From contig CAJJBZ010000001.1 of NCBI GenBank assembly GCA_905182535.1, positions 124,001 through 188,000 of the forward strand: 64,000 nt of DNA. The letters are read 5' to 3'. Positions 52,322 through 60,877 of the stretch are shown here, piece by piece. Every line of letters starts with the position of its first letter. Within the stretch, counting starts at the first letter, position 1. The notes under the pieces are model-generated. The model did no database searches. It was not told the DNA's origin and saw nothing but the letters and a program-made list of their open reading frames with translations. The DNA comes from an uncultured Planktomarina sp. Its GTDB lineage: Bacteria > Pseudomonadota > Alphaproteobacteria > Rhodobacterales > Rhodobacteraceae. The position numbers and the translations under genes are program-made.

Positions 52322-53020
52322 TAAAGCCTAATTGGTCTTGGTTGGATTGCTGTAAAATGTAGCTTTAATAATTATCTGAGAACAATTTATATTGTTCCCT
52401 TGGTGTCTCTGCTTCCGTCGCCTTAATTAACCAGAGCTTCCGTTCGGATCATTTTTATAAATTGACGACACAATTTGTTCTAAAGCACAATAAGATTTAC
52501 ATCTCTGGCTGGCGTTTCGTTCAATTTGTTTGGACGCCTGGTGTTTCGGGGTCATTGTGAGTATTTAGATCACTAACATTAACATTATGGTAATCAATAA
52601 ACATAAAACTGTCATATTTTTTTCTCAAATATCACCAAAATGTTTACCTCATCATCCACCTTAAGCATATTTAATAACACAAAAATATGTAGATTTAAGT
52701 TGGATAGAGCTCCGTCGATAGATTTGTCTAATATTCTTTTACAGTGTGTTATGGCCGCTATCTAGGCTCCAGTTGCTTTGGTTGAAAAGGACACTTTTGT
52801 TGCAGCTCTATATCGCGGCGTTGGTGGCTTTAGGTTTTTATCGACAAAACTGGGTGGAAGTCCCACAATTCGTAGCTATGATAAAATTGTTATGCTGCTA
52901 CAGAAGGGCAGTTGGGCAAAGTAAACACGTGACGCAATATGATTTAGTGCTTTGGGTGGCCCCTATGCATTCTTCGTAGGGCAAAACCGTGCGATACCCT
53001 TTAACTCGAATGGAAAAATA
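52322..53020. other. Intergenic region with no supported gene
   Basis: About 700 bases. It includes a small hairpin (GGCGT...ACGCC at about 52512-52536) and, on the minus strand near 52660, a fragment resembling the first codons of the zinc-ribbon-like gene at 49.4 kb. An ORF at 52746-52979 lacks any motif. The promoter of the dehydrogenase gene must lie near the end. Confidence 0.4.
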
Positions 53021-53890
53021 ATGACAAAAATAACATTTCTGGGTCTAGGTGTAATGGGTTACCCTATGGCTGGTTACCTTATGGCTGCGGGTCATTCAGT
53101 CACCGTGTATAACCGCACTTCCTCGAAGGCTGAATCGTGGGTGAAACAGCACGCTGGTTTAATGGGTACTACACCAGCGCTAGCTTCTGATGGTGCGGAG
53201 ATGGTTATGGCATGCGTGGGCAATGACGATGATCTGCGTTCAATTTGCCTTGGCCAGGATGGTGCCTTTGCAACTATGTCTGAGGGCAGCACCTTTGTGG
53301 ATCACACCACAGTATCAGCGGCGGTAACCCGTGAATTGTATGTGGCTGCAAAGACAAATGGTATTGCTTTTGTGGATGCCCCGGTATCAGGCGGCCAAGC
53401 TGGTGCCGAGAGTGGCCAATTATCTATTATGTGTGGAGGTGACCAAAAAGATTATGATTTGGCTGAGCCCGTCATGAATATTTATTCTAAACTGTGCCGC
53501 CGGATTGGTGATAGCGGCACAGGCCAAATGACCAAAATGTGTAATCAAATCGCTATTGCGGGCCTTGTACAGGGATTGGCGGAGGCGTTGCATTTTGCCT
53601 CTAAAGCTGGTCTCGACGGAGAGGCAGTAATTGAGGTGATTAGCCAGGGTGCAGCCGGAAGTTGGCAGATGGCCAACCGTTACCAAACTATGTTGCAAGA
53701 CCATTTTGATCATGGCTTTGCTGTTGACTGGATGCGCAAAGATTTGGGTATTTGCTTGGCCACTGCCGATGAGAATGGGGCCAGCCTGCCCGTGACGGCA
53801 TTAGTTGACCAATTTTACAAAGATGTTCAAAAATTAGGTGGTGGCCGTTGGGATACCTCTTCGTTGTTTAAACGCCTTCAGATGGTCTGA
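53021..53890 (+). CDS. NAD(P)-dependent beta-hydroxyacid dehydrogenase (3-hydroxyisobutyrate dehydrogenase family)
   Basis: 289 aa. The N-terminal Rossmann motif is FLGLGVMGYPMAGYL; the family signature VDAPVSGGQAGAESG and the catalytic Lys region GQMTKMCNQIAIAG are present, then a C-terminal helical domain (FAVDWMRKDLGICL). Candidate substrates are tartronate semialdehyde or 3-hydroxyisobutyrate; none can be chosen. ATG 53021 follows GGAAAAATA. It lies between the accessory block and the sox genes. Intact. Confidence 0.9.
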   Translation: MTKITFLGLGVMGYPMAGYLMAAGHSVTVYNRTSSKAESWVKQHAGLMGTTPALASDGAEMVMACVGNDDDLRSICLGQDGAFATMSEGSTFVDHTTVSAAVTRELYVAAKTNGIAFVDAPVSGGQAGAESGQLSIMCGGDQKDYDLAEPVMNIYSKLCRRIGDSGTGQMTKMCNQIAIAGLVQGLAEALHFASKAGLDGEAVIEVISQGAAGSWQMANRYQTMLQDHFDHGFAVDWMRKDLGICLATADENGASLPVTALVDQFYKDVQKLGGGRWDTSSLFKRLQMV

Positions 53891-54046
53891 TGCAAAAGTA
53901 ATAACTGTGGGCAAGGTGTCTTTGTTCTTAGTCAAACAATATTTAGATAGCGTCATCATTCCGCGCTGAAAATCTAGTTTTGCGGGCACATTAAGGTGGG
54001 GTTGAAGCTATACGTAACGGCGAAAGAGATTATCAGATATTCACGG

Positions 54047-55107
54047 TCAGTGGGCGCCAAGGGCGTCAAGAGTACTACGTCTCTGAGAAGACGACAAATA
54101 CTTTGCTAAAAGTCCACCTATTGTGATGGATGCTAACGCGACAAATGCCGCAATGCCTAGGGTGGAAATGCCTGAAAGTCCTGCACCAATAGTACAGCCA
54201 CCGGCCAATACGCCCCCTAGGCCCATGAGGCTTGCGCCAAAGAAATAGTTTTTAGTTTGTTGAGGGCTTTCACAGGTCGCAAGGGCGTACCATAACATGT
54301 GCACGAGCATTCCATATGCACAAGTATCACTTACACCAGCAGGCCAGCTCCAAACCCTACTGGGATCGAGGAGGAGGCAATAGTCCAGAACAACCAATCT
54401 GCCGCTGGAGAGGTGAAGGACAAAGACTGCATGGCAATTGGATCAAAATCATCTTGCAAAATGAAGCCAGTTCCCAGCCACGCAGATGGCACTAAAATGC
54501 CCAAAATGAGGGCCAAAACTGCCTGTCGCCAATTTATACCGGACTTGTATGCGAGCAAAAATACTGTGATAGATAAAGCCCCAGCCCAAAAAGTAGCTCC
54601 GCCAGGTAAAGCAGCCAAAGAGGTCGTCTGCCCCAGTGATATGGTTACTGATCCCAGCCAAACGCGAACGGGCGCAAGTACGCCTTTTAATGTGGCATGG
54701 GCCACAACGGAAAAAACGATAACTACGCTGAGTGCGCGCAGGTTTCCAGTACCCGCTAAAATAGTTAGCCGTGATATACAGCCACGAGTGCACACCATAC
54801 CAATGCCAAACATTAGGCCGCCTAAAACTATGGCAAAAATCGGAATATCTTGAGCAAGTAAACGATGATCACTGAACCTGACATAGTCATACGCTACCAA
54901 AAGCTGAGTTCCCAGTAATGCTGATCCCAAAGCTGTAAACCATATGCCGCGGGCAACAGGCTTAGCGTCCTTGTCGCCTACAACCGCACTCCTGAAGCAA
55001 AACTTAAGGTGCTGCGCTAGCGCACCAAATAAAACGCCAATGATTAGTGCAAAAACGAAGGAGGTCTGCATAGGAGTTATTATTTCAAAGCCAAACTGCT
55101 CAAACAT
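54047..55107 (-). CDS. YeeE/YedE (SoxT-like) sulfur-compound permease, frame broken once
   Basis: Polytopic membrane protein of the YeeE/YedE (DUF395, TsuA-like) family, about 353 aa. Conserved Cys/Gly motifs: FGIGMVCTRGCISRLTIL in the first half and MGLGGVLAGGCTIGAGLSG in the second. A frame change (one missing base is simplest) lies near 54331-54345, after PVGFGAGLL; the residues right around it do not look native, so more than one error is possible. Characterised relatives import thiosulfate or are called SoxT in sox clusters. A second paralog follows upstream at 55325-56380, then soxR. Confidence 0.82.
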
Positions 55108-55324
55108 TAAAATTGCCCCGGTTAATTGTAATAATTAGGGGAGTGTCAGTGAATTATGGATCATGCAAATGGAAACTCTGCGATATTAGTCTGCGATACG
55201 TTGAGGTGCCGGAATAATATTCTTCAATTTTATTATGAGGGGAATTTTAAAATGTCCTAGATGCTTAGAGCAGGATTTTGATCCTAAAATGTAGGATCAT
55301 TAGAAAAGTGAAGTTATCGTATGT

Positions 55325-56380
55325 TTACCTGACAGTACCAAAGCCATAAATAAGCTGTCGCAAGCCGATGGCAGCACCAATCATTGTGCAGGCCATGGTG
55401 ATTGGCGCGCTAAAGGCTAATACAGAAAATGCTGACAGGCCTTGTCCAACACTGCAGCCAAATGCGATCACAGAACCAATCCCCATAAACATGGCCCCCA
55501 AAATCTGACGGCGCAATTCTCGTGGGTCGTCACAGGCTTCCCACCTGAAATGCCCCTTAATCAGACTTCCGGCTAAAGCACCAAGCAAGACACCTAATAC
55601 TGATCCCGTTGCAAAACTGATTGAATTTCCAGAGGCGGTCATTAGATAGATCATGCTCTCACCTAAGGGAGCTGCAAATGTATGTGAGACAACTGGCAAT
55701 TCTTCAAAGCCGGAGGTAGCCACCCACTGCGTGCCAACCCAACCTGAGGTGATGGAAAGCCCGACAAGGATGCCCCAAAATACTGACGCGCGGGCGCGCC
55801 ACATAGCTCCGCTTGCTACCGATCCTACAAAAATAAATAGACCAATCATGATCCCAGTTAAATAAATAGGTAGGTTAGAAAACTGAGAGATAGCGGTTGG
55901 GACACTGGGTGGGTTTAAGGCTGGAATTCCGGCTCCAAAAACCCAAATCCGAACATAGGCTAAAGGGCCACTGATAGTTATATAAGCAGATAAGCCCATC
56001 ACGATGGCTATGATGAAGGCTCGAATATCCCCGCCGCCCAGACGCGCCAACGCGCCGTAGCCGCAGTTGCCTGCTAGGGCCATTCCATAGCCAAACATCA
56101 ACCCGCCAAAGATACTCGCCAGAGGGTTCCAGGCAAGTGAAAGGTATAGCGTGGCCTTTAACTCAATAAAACCTAGTGCAGATAGGCTATAGGTACTAAT
56201 TATCGCTATACCGACGGCGATGCCCCACATCCGAAGCCGAATAGCACTACCGCCGTAATACAGATCTTCAAGTGCACCAAGCGTGCACAATCGGCCTAGG
56301 CGAGCAGCAAGCCCTAAAACAATGCCGCCGGTTAACCCCACCAATGCAACAAGGGAGGTTTCAGGCAGTATATCAAACAT
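55325..56380 (-). CDS. YeeE/YedE (SoxT-like) sulfur-compound permease
   Basis: Intact second member of the YeeE/YedE family, 351 aa with about nine helices. It has GLAARLGRLCTLGALEDLYY, FGYGMALAGNCGYGALARLGGG, and MGIGSVIAFGCSVGQGLSAFS, the three Cys-containing substrate-path motifs of the family. It begins nine bases after the soxR stop, so it is probably co-transcribed with soxR and soxS. In Paracoccus and Hyphomicrobium sox clusters such genes are soxT; the sulfur substrate is inferred. Confidence 0.88.
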   Translation of the reverse strand: MFDILPETSLVALVGLTGGIVLGLAARLGRLCTLGALEDLYYGGSAIRLRMWGIAVGIAIISTYSLSALGFIELKATLYLSLAWNPLASIFGGLMFGYGMALAGNCGYGALARLGGGDIRAFIIAIVMGLSAYITISGPLAYVRIWVFGAGIPALNPPSVPTAISQFSNLPIYLTGIMIGLFIFVGSVASGAMWRARASVFWGILVGLSITSGWVGTQWVATSGFEELPVVSHTFAAPLGESMIYLMTASGNSISFATGSVLGVLLGALAGSLIKGHFRWEACDDPRELRRQILGAMFMGIGSVIAFGCSVGQGLSAFSVLAFSAPITMACTMIGAAIGLRQLIYGFGTVR

Positions 56381-56389
56381 ATCAGGTAC

Positions 56390-56725
56390 TTAGGATTCAC
56401 GACAAAAGAGGTCGTATACGACCTCTATGATCTGTTTTGAGCGGTTATCGCTGAGGCTGTAATAGATAACTTTACCTTCACGTCGTGGCGCAACCAGTCC
56501 TTCAAGCCGTAGACGGGACAGCTGCTGTGAAACAGCGGCTTGTCTCACGGAGAGTAATTCCTCTAAATCTGTCACTGATTTTTCACCAGAAGCGAGATAA
56601 CATAGGATCATTAATCGCCCTTCATGACTAATCGCCTTCAAGAAATTAGCGGCTTTTGTAGCATTTTCAGCCATCTTATCCATATCGCTTGGACACATAT
56701 TTTCGTCAAAAACGGGTAGCACCAT
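56390..56725 (-). CDS. soxR: ArsR-family transcriptional repressor SoxR
   Basis: Winged-helix regulator, 111 aa. The DNA-recognition helix region is VRQAAVSQQLSRLRLEGLVAPRREGK; Cys residues occur at about positions 12, 45 and 108, available for a sulfur-based switch (SoxR-type repressors sense per- or polysulfide). It sits in the classical soxR-soxS position opposite soxVWXYZABCD. The candidate operators are described with the sox intergenic regions. Confidence 0.9.
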   Translation of the reverse strand: MVLPVFDENMCPSDMDKMAENATKAANFLKAISHEGRLMILCYLASGEKSVTDLEELLSVRQAAVSQQLSRLRLEGLVAPRREGKVIYYSLSDNRSKQIIEVVYDLFCRES

Positions 56726-56799
56726 GTTATTAAGCCATATTCCTGGTAAGATTTTGATGCTTCATCGCACAATTTTCTGTCATGTCAACAAAACTCATA

Positions 56800-57161
56800 T
56801 TATTTGGCCCAAGACACTTTTGAGTTAGAAATCATCTCTGCCAATAAGCCCCAAAAAAAATCTTCCCCCGGATAGCCCTCAAGGCGGGATACTTCCAAGC
56901 CGTCGACCATTAAAATAAATGTTGGGGTGAAATTTAGGCTACTGGTAAAGTTCAGATCGTCGGTCTGTGTCGCGTGGATGTCTATCCGTCGCAGCGGAGC
57001 CGTTCGCCCTTCGGGTGTTTTGGGGTAGATAGGGCCAATCTGCTCATTCCAGCGCGCGCACCATACGCAACCAGCCTCCTCAACCATAATAAGGCGCGTT
57101 TCTGCACCTGAATCGGGAGAAAAACAAAACATAGAATGAGTGCGAGAGCTTTGAGCCACAT
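56800..57161 (-). CDS. soxS: Periplasmic thioredoxin SoxS, signal-peptide frame broken
   Basis: Thioredoxin-fold protein that keeps SoxY reduced/active, by family. The active site is VEEAGCVWCARWNEQIGP. The frame upstream of this lacks a signal sequence, but the overlapping frame from ATG 57161 reads MWLKALALILCFVFLPIQ, an ideal signal peptide; a single missing base near 57105-57110 joins the two. I therefore place the true start at 57161. It lies 74 bases upstream of soxR on the same strand. Confidence 0.85.
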
Positions 57162-57232
57162 TTATAAATTGACCTTTCGTATTCATGAATTGTAATGTGA
57201 ATTTGTAGAATTACAATATAGGGCGCACGCGC
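57162..57232. promoter_or_regulatory. Divergent soxS-soxV promoter region with inverted repeats
   Basis: This 71-base region holds a 10-base palindrome ATTCATGAAT (57181-57190) and an inverted repeat ATTGTAAT (57189-57196) / ATTACAAT (57210-57217). Between them is TGAATTTGT (57198-57206), a 9-mer also found in the soxW-soxX and soxA-soxB gaps. SoxR of a related bacterium (Pseudaminobacter) is known to bind the soxS-soxV and soxW-soxX gaps, so an operator here is likely. Confidence 0.7.
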
Positions 57233-57974
57233 ATGTTCGATATTTCTATTATTTCTGCATTATTTGCAGGTCTACTGTCGTTTGCTTCGCCCTGTGTTCT
57301 GCCGATTGTTCCCTTTTATCTGAGCTATTTAGCCGGGGTGGGCATGAACCAAATCAACAGTGATGCGCAGATTGATCGGAACCACGCGGCGGCGGGCTGT
57401 CCTTGCGGCGATATTTTTTGCTGCTGGTGTGATAACTATTTTTATGGGGCTTGGAGCCGCGGCCACGACCTTCGGGCAGGTAGTACGAGAGTATTTCGAT
57501 ATCCTTCGCTGGTTTGCAGCGGGGATAATTATAGTAATGGGATTACATTTTCTTGGCGTAATTAAAATTGCATTACTCTATCGTCAGCTGAGTTTCGATA
57601 CAGGAAAAATGTCAAAGTTGAACTTTTTAGGGTCCTACGTTGTTGGACTTGCCTTTGCGTTCGGCTGGACGCCCTGTGTTGGCCCGGTGCTGGCTGCAAT
57701 ACTATTCGTGGCTGCTGGTGCTGAGACTTCGCTAGATGGTGCTCTGCTTTTATTAACCTATGGCTTAGGAATGACATTACCCTTTATTTTGGCAGCTTTT
57801 TTTATTGGGCCTTTTATGCGTTTGATGGTCAAGTTTAGACACTGCCTTGGTATTGTTGAGAAAGTAATGGGTATATTTTTGATTCTGTTTGGACTGTTGA
57901 TAGCTACTAATTCCATGAATTACATAGCTCAGTGGATGTTAGAACTTTTACCTAACTTTGTTGTTTTAGGTTGA
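57233..57974 (+). CDS. soxV: CcdA-like thiol-disulfide transporter SoxV, frame broken once
   Basis: Membrane protein carrying reducing equivalents to the periplasm, about 246 aa, six helices. It has FASPCVLPIVPFYLSYLAG and GWTPCVGPVLAAILF, the two conserved Cys-Pro helices of the CcdA family. One extra A at 57380 splits the gene; skipping it gives QIDRTTRRRAVLAAIFFAAGV. First gene of the soxVWXYZ transcript and divergent from soxS. SoxW and SoxS are its likely partners. Confidence 0.88.
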
Positions 57975-57988
57975 TGGAGGGAAAAATA

Positions 57989-58546
57989 ATGAAGCAATTT
58001 ATGATTGCGCTTGCTGCGGTTTTGATTAGTGGCACTTTGGCTTCAGCTGAAATTGGCGATGACGGCCTTCACAAAGCATCTTGGATGCGTGAAACCTTCA
58101 AAGATTTATCTGAGGATTTGGCTGACGCCAATACTGAAGGCAAGAGGTTGATGGTGATTATTGAGCAACGTGGATGCATCTACTGCAAGAAGATGCATGA
58201 AACTGTTTTTTCTGTTCCAAAGGTTGCGAATTATATAGAAGATAATTTTTTCGTAGTACAGATCAATATGTTCGGTAATGTCGAGGTGACAGATTTTGAT
58301 GGTATATCGCTGCCGGAGAAAGACATGGTACGCCGTTGGGGTTCTTTGTTCACACCAACTATTTTATTTTTTCCTGTCACGGTCTTAGACGATTGGTCTG
58401 CTGCGCAGGCAGCTGTTGCTACCATGCCTGGGGCTTTTGGTTTACATACTACCTATGACATGCTGAACTGGATAGTTCAGTTTGGTTATGATGGTGATGA
58501 GAGCTTCCAAAAATACCATGCCCGCAAATTTTCAGAGCGGGGTTGA
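57989..58546 (+). CDS. soxW: Periplasmic thioredoxin-like protein SoxW
   Basis: 185 aa with signal peptide MKQFMIALAAVLISGTLASA and thioredoxin-like active site EQRGCIYCKKMH (CxxC). ATG 57989 is preferred because GGAGGG lies seven bases upstream (an upstream ATG 57974 would disrupt the signal). SoxW receives electrons from SoxV. It ends 115 bases before soxX. Intact. Confidence 0.88.
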   Translation: MKQFMIALAAVLISGTLASAEIGDDGLHKASWMRETFKDLSEDLADANTEGKRLMVIIEQRGCIYCKKMHETVFSVPKVANYIEDNFFVVQINMFGNVEVTDFDGISLPEKDMVRRWGSLFTPTILFFPVTVLDDWSAAQAAVATMPGAFGLHTTYDMLNWIVQFGYDGDESFQKYHARKFSERG

Positions 58547-58661
58547 GGGTCGATTAAATGAAAAATTCAAATAATGAATTCATTGTTATGAATTTGTTGT
58601 TGCTTGAAAAGCAATTTGTATACTACGGTACATCTAATACTAAAGTGTTTCGGGAGGACGC
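58547..58661 (+). promoter_or_regulatory. soxW-soxX intergenic promoter/operator region
   Basis: Contains the tandem elements ATGAATT (58574-58580) and ATGAATTTGT (58588-58597); the first is centred in the palindrome TGAATTCA. The element TGAATTTGT matches the ones in the soxS-soxV and soxA-soxB gaps. A strong Shine-Dalgarno GGGAGG precedes soxX. The region is the second SoxR-binding gap in the related system, so it is a likely operator. Confidence 0.65.
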
Positions 58662-59111
58662 ATGAAAAATATTTTTATGATCACCGCGGTATCGGTGTTG
58701 AGTGTGACAATCGCTTTTGCGGAAACCGCGCCAAGCGATGTAACGTTCAATGATGGTGCCGTTATGGCATCACTTGTTGGCGCACCTGGTGACGCAGCCG
58801 CAGGCCGCAACACCTTTAAAAATCGCAAACAGGGTAATTGCCTTGCTTGTCACATGAATGACGATATGCCAGCGGAGCAATTTCATGGTGAAGTTGGCCC
58901 CCCACTTTCCGGTGTTGGCAGTCGTTGGGAAGAAGCTGAATTACGCGGCATTGTGTCTAATGCAAAGATGATGTTTGACGGAACAATTATGCCTGCGTTT
59001 TACGTTGACAGTGGTTATGAGCGTCCTTTGAAAAAATTTGATGGCAAATCAATTTTGACAGCTCAGCAAGTTGAAGATGTGGTTGCATATCTTTTGACCC
59101 TTAAAGACTAA
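58662..59111 (+). CDS. soxX: Thiosulfate oxidation c-type cytochrome SoxX
   Basis: Heme subunit of SoxXA, which joins thiosulfate to SoxY, 149 aa. Signal peptide ending AFAETA; heme motif CLACH (about residue 63) and the distal Met in GTIMPAFY. Periplasmic. It leads the soxXYZA block with a GGGAGG ribosome site. Intact. Confidence 0.95.
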   Translation: MKNIFMITAVSVLSVTIAFAETAPSDVTFNDGAVMASLVGAPGDAAAGRNTFKNRKQGNCLACHMNDDMPAEQFHGEVGPPLSGVGSRWEEAELRGIVSNAKMMFDGTIMPAFYVDSGYERPLKKFDGKSILTAQQVEDVVAYLLTLKD

Positions 59112-59140
59112 AGATCTGCAGCAGATCAGGGAGATGAAAA

Positions 59141-59563
59141 ATGGACTTTACTAGACGAAATATATTGGCCCTCGGTTCAGGCGCATTCGCGGTTGTAACG
59201 TTTACTGGTATGCCAGCCTTTGCTTCGAAAACTGATGATGCAATTGCCGCATTCACAGGTGGGGCCGACGTAACTGAGGGTGGTATCGACCTAACGGCGC
59301 CTGAAATTGCTGAAAACGGCAATACGGTTCCTGTCGCCGTTTCTGCTCCTGGCGCTTTATCTATTATGCTGTTGGCAACAGGCAATCCAACTCCATCTGT
59401 GGCCACATTCAACTTTGGTCCTTTGGCCGGTGCGCGCCGAGGCTCTACACGGATACGTTTATCAAAAACGCAAGACGTGGTCGCCATTGCTAAGATGGAA
59501 GATGGCACCTTCTATAGGGCTAGTGCGACAGTAAAAGTAACAATCGGCGGCTGCGGCGGCTAA
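59141..59563 (+). CDS. soxY: Thiosulfate-binding carrier protein SoxY
   Basis: Swinging-arm carrier, 140 aa. A Tat signal (FTRRNILALGSGAF) precedes the mature domain, and the chain ends in GGCGG, whose Cys carries the sulfur intermediate. SoxZ is its partner and follows 25 bases downstream. Intact. Confidence 0.97.
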   Translation: MDFTRRNILALGSGAFAVVTFTGMPAFASKTDDAIAAFTGGADVTEGGIDLTAPEIAENGNTVPVAVSAPGALSIMLLATGNPTPSVATFNFGPLAGARRGSTRIRLSKTQDVVAIAKMEDGTFYRASATVKVTIGGCGG

Positions 59564-59588
59564 AACAAGCGGATAAGGAGAAGTACTG

Positions 59589-59918
59589 ATGGCGAAAGGT
59601 GTTAAACCCCGCGTGAAGGTCCCAAAAACGGCGGCTGCCGGTGAAGTAATTACGATTAAAACTCTAATCAGCCACAAAATGGAATCTGGTGTGCGTAAGG
59701 ATGGTGACGGAAATGTTATTCCACGATCCATCATCAATAGGTTTGTTGCAGACTTTAATGGTCAAAATGTGATCGACGTCACATTACAGCCAGCGATTTC
59801 AACAAATCCTTATTTCCAATTTGATGCGATGGTTCCAGAGGCCGGTGAGTTCAAGTTCACTTGGTATGACGATGACGGTTCTGTCTATGAGACATCAAAA
59901 AAGATAAAAATAGCTTAA
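59589..59918 (+). CDS. soxZ: SoxZ, SoxY partner subunit
   Basis: 109 aa beta-sandwich protein that forms the SoxYZ heterodimer. It starts MAKGVKPRVKVPKTAAAGEV and contains FVADFNGQNVIDV and FTWYDDDGSV, typical of SoxZ. It has no signal peptide and is co-exported with SoxY by the Tat system. Intact. Confidence 0.95.
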   Translation: MAKGVKPRVKVPKTAAAGEVITIKTLISHKMESGVRKDGDGNVIPRSIINRFVADFNGQNVIDVTLQPAISTNPYFQFDAMVPEAGEFKFTWYDDDGSVYETSKKIKIA

Positions 59919-59943
59919 GCGTTTGGTCTAGGGAGGACTGGAA

Positions 59944-60780
59944 ATGGAATTCAAGACTTTACTAACGAGCGTGGCGATTGTCGCATTCTCAGCTGGGGTT
60001 GTGTCTGCCCAAGAAGATGCAACCTTGGCAATTGAGGGTGAGACCATTTTGACAAGTGCAGCTGCTCCGGCTTTTGCCGATAACCTAGATACAGTGTATT
60101 CTGGATGGTTATTTCGAAAGCTTGAAACTCGCGCACTGCAAATGGATGATTTTGATAACCCCGCCTTTGTTTTTGTTGATCAAGGTATTGACCTATTTGA
60201 AAAAGTTGATGGTAGTGAAGGGAAAGCTTGTGCAAGCTGCCACGAGGATGTGGAAGATTTTGCGGGCCTGCGTCCGTCAATGCCTCGCGTTGAAGATGGT
60301 ACTTTGGTAACAATGGAAAACTTGGTTAACGATTGCCGGACTGAGCGTATGGGAGCGGAGCCTTGGAAGTATACTGGTGGTAAGATGACCGCTGTAACGG
60401 CTCTGATTGGTTTGCAATCGCGCGGTATGACAGTAGACGTAGCAGTTGATGGCAATGCGGCTCCGTTTTTTGAGCGTGGTAAAGAACTTTACTATCAGCG
60501 CGTGGGTCAATTGGATATGTCTTGTTCAAATTGCCACGAGGATAACTATGGCACTATGATCCGTGCTGATCATTTGAGCCAAGGTCAAATAAACGGCTTT
60601 CCAACTTATCGTTTGAAAAATGCAAAACTGAATTCAGCCCATGCACGTTTTAAGGGCTGTATGAAAAATATTCGTGCAACGCCTTTTAAAGTGGGTGGTG
60701 ATGAATTCAAAGCTCTGGAGCTTTATCTTAAATTGAGAATATCTTCTAGTAATATTAAAACAAAATCCGCAACTAAGTAA
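59944..60780 (+). CDS. soxA: Diheme cytochrome SoxA
   Basis: Catalytic partner of SoxX, 278 aa. Signal peptide ends GVVSAQ; heme-binding motifs CASCHED and CSNCHED (about residues 98 and 195), and the substrate Cys in KGCMKNIRATP near residue 238 and NDCRTERMGAEPW. The presence of two CxxCH motifs marks the diheme form. Last gene before a terminator at 60.8 kb. Intact. Confidence 0.96.
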   Translation: MEFKTLLTSVAIVAFSAGVVSAQEDATLAIEGETILTSAAAPAFADNLDTVYSGWLFRKLETRALQMDDFDNPAFVFVDQGIDLFEKVDGSEGKACASCHEDVEDFAGLRPSMPRVEDGTLVTMENLVNDCRTERMGAEPWKYTGGKMTAVTALIGLQSRGMTVDVAVDGNAAPFFERGKELYYQRVGQLDMSCSNCHEDNYGTMIRADHLSQGQINGFPTYRLKNAKLNSAHARFKGCMKNIRATPFKVGGDEFKALELYLKLRISSSNIKTKSATK

Positions 60781-60790
60781 TTAATATTTA

Positions 60791-60823
60791 AACCTGCGTT
60801 CAATATTGGGCGTGGGTTTTTTT
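60791..60823 (+). terminator. Intrinsic terminator after soxA
   Basis: An eight-pair stem AACCTGCG (60791-60798) and CGTGGGTT (60811-60818, two G-U pairs) with a 12-base loop, followed by a T run (60817-60823). It would end the soxVWXYZA transcript and separates it from soxBCD. Confidence 0.7.
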
Positions 60824-60877
60824 GTATGATAACAAATTCATTATCGTGCATGTGTAGTGCGGTTGTTAGGATTATAA
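60824..60877 (+). promoter_or_regulatory. soxB upstream region with the conserved sox motif
   Basis: Between the terminator and the soxB ATG lies ACAAATTCA (60832-60840), the reverse complement of TGAATTTGT found in the two other sox gaps. This suggests a third SoxR site and an independent soxBCD promoter. No clear -35/-10 boxes are assigned. Confidence 0.5.

Noticed and set aside
52620..52690. Minus-strand fragment resembling the start of the zinc-ribbon-like gene at 49.4 kb as a true paralog
   Set aside because: Identity covers only about 15 bases and the frame ends after 18 codons; kept only as a hint.
52746..52979. Plus-strand 77-codon ORF before the dehydrogenase
   Set aside because: No motif, no ribosome site, odd composition, and it overlaps the probable promoter region of the dehydrogenase gene.
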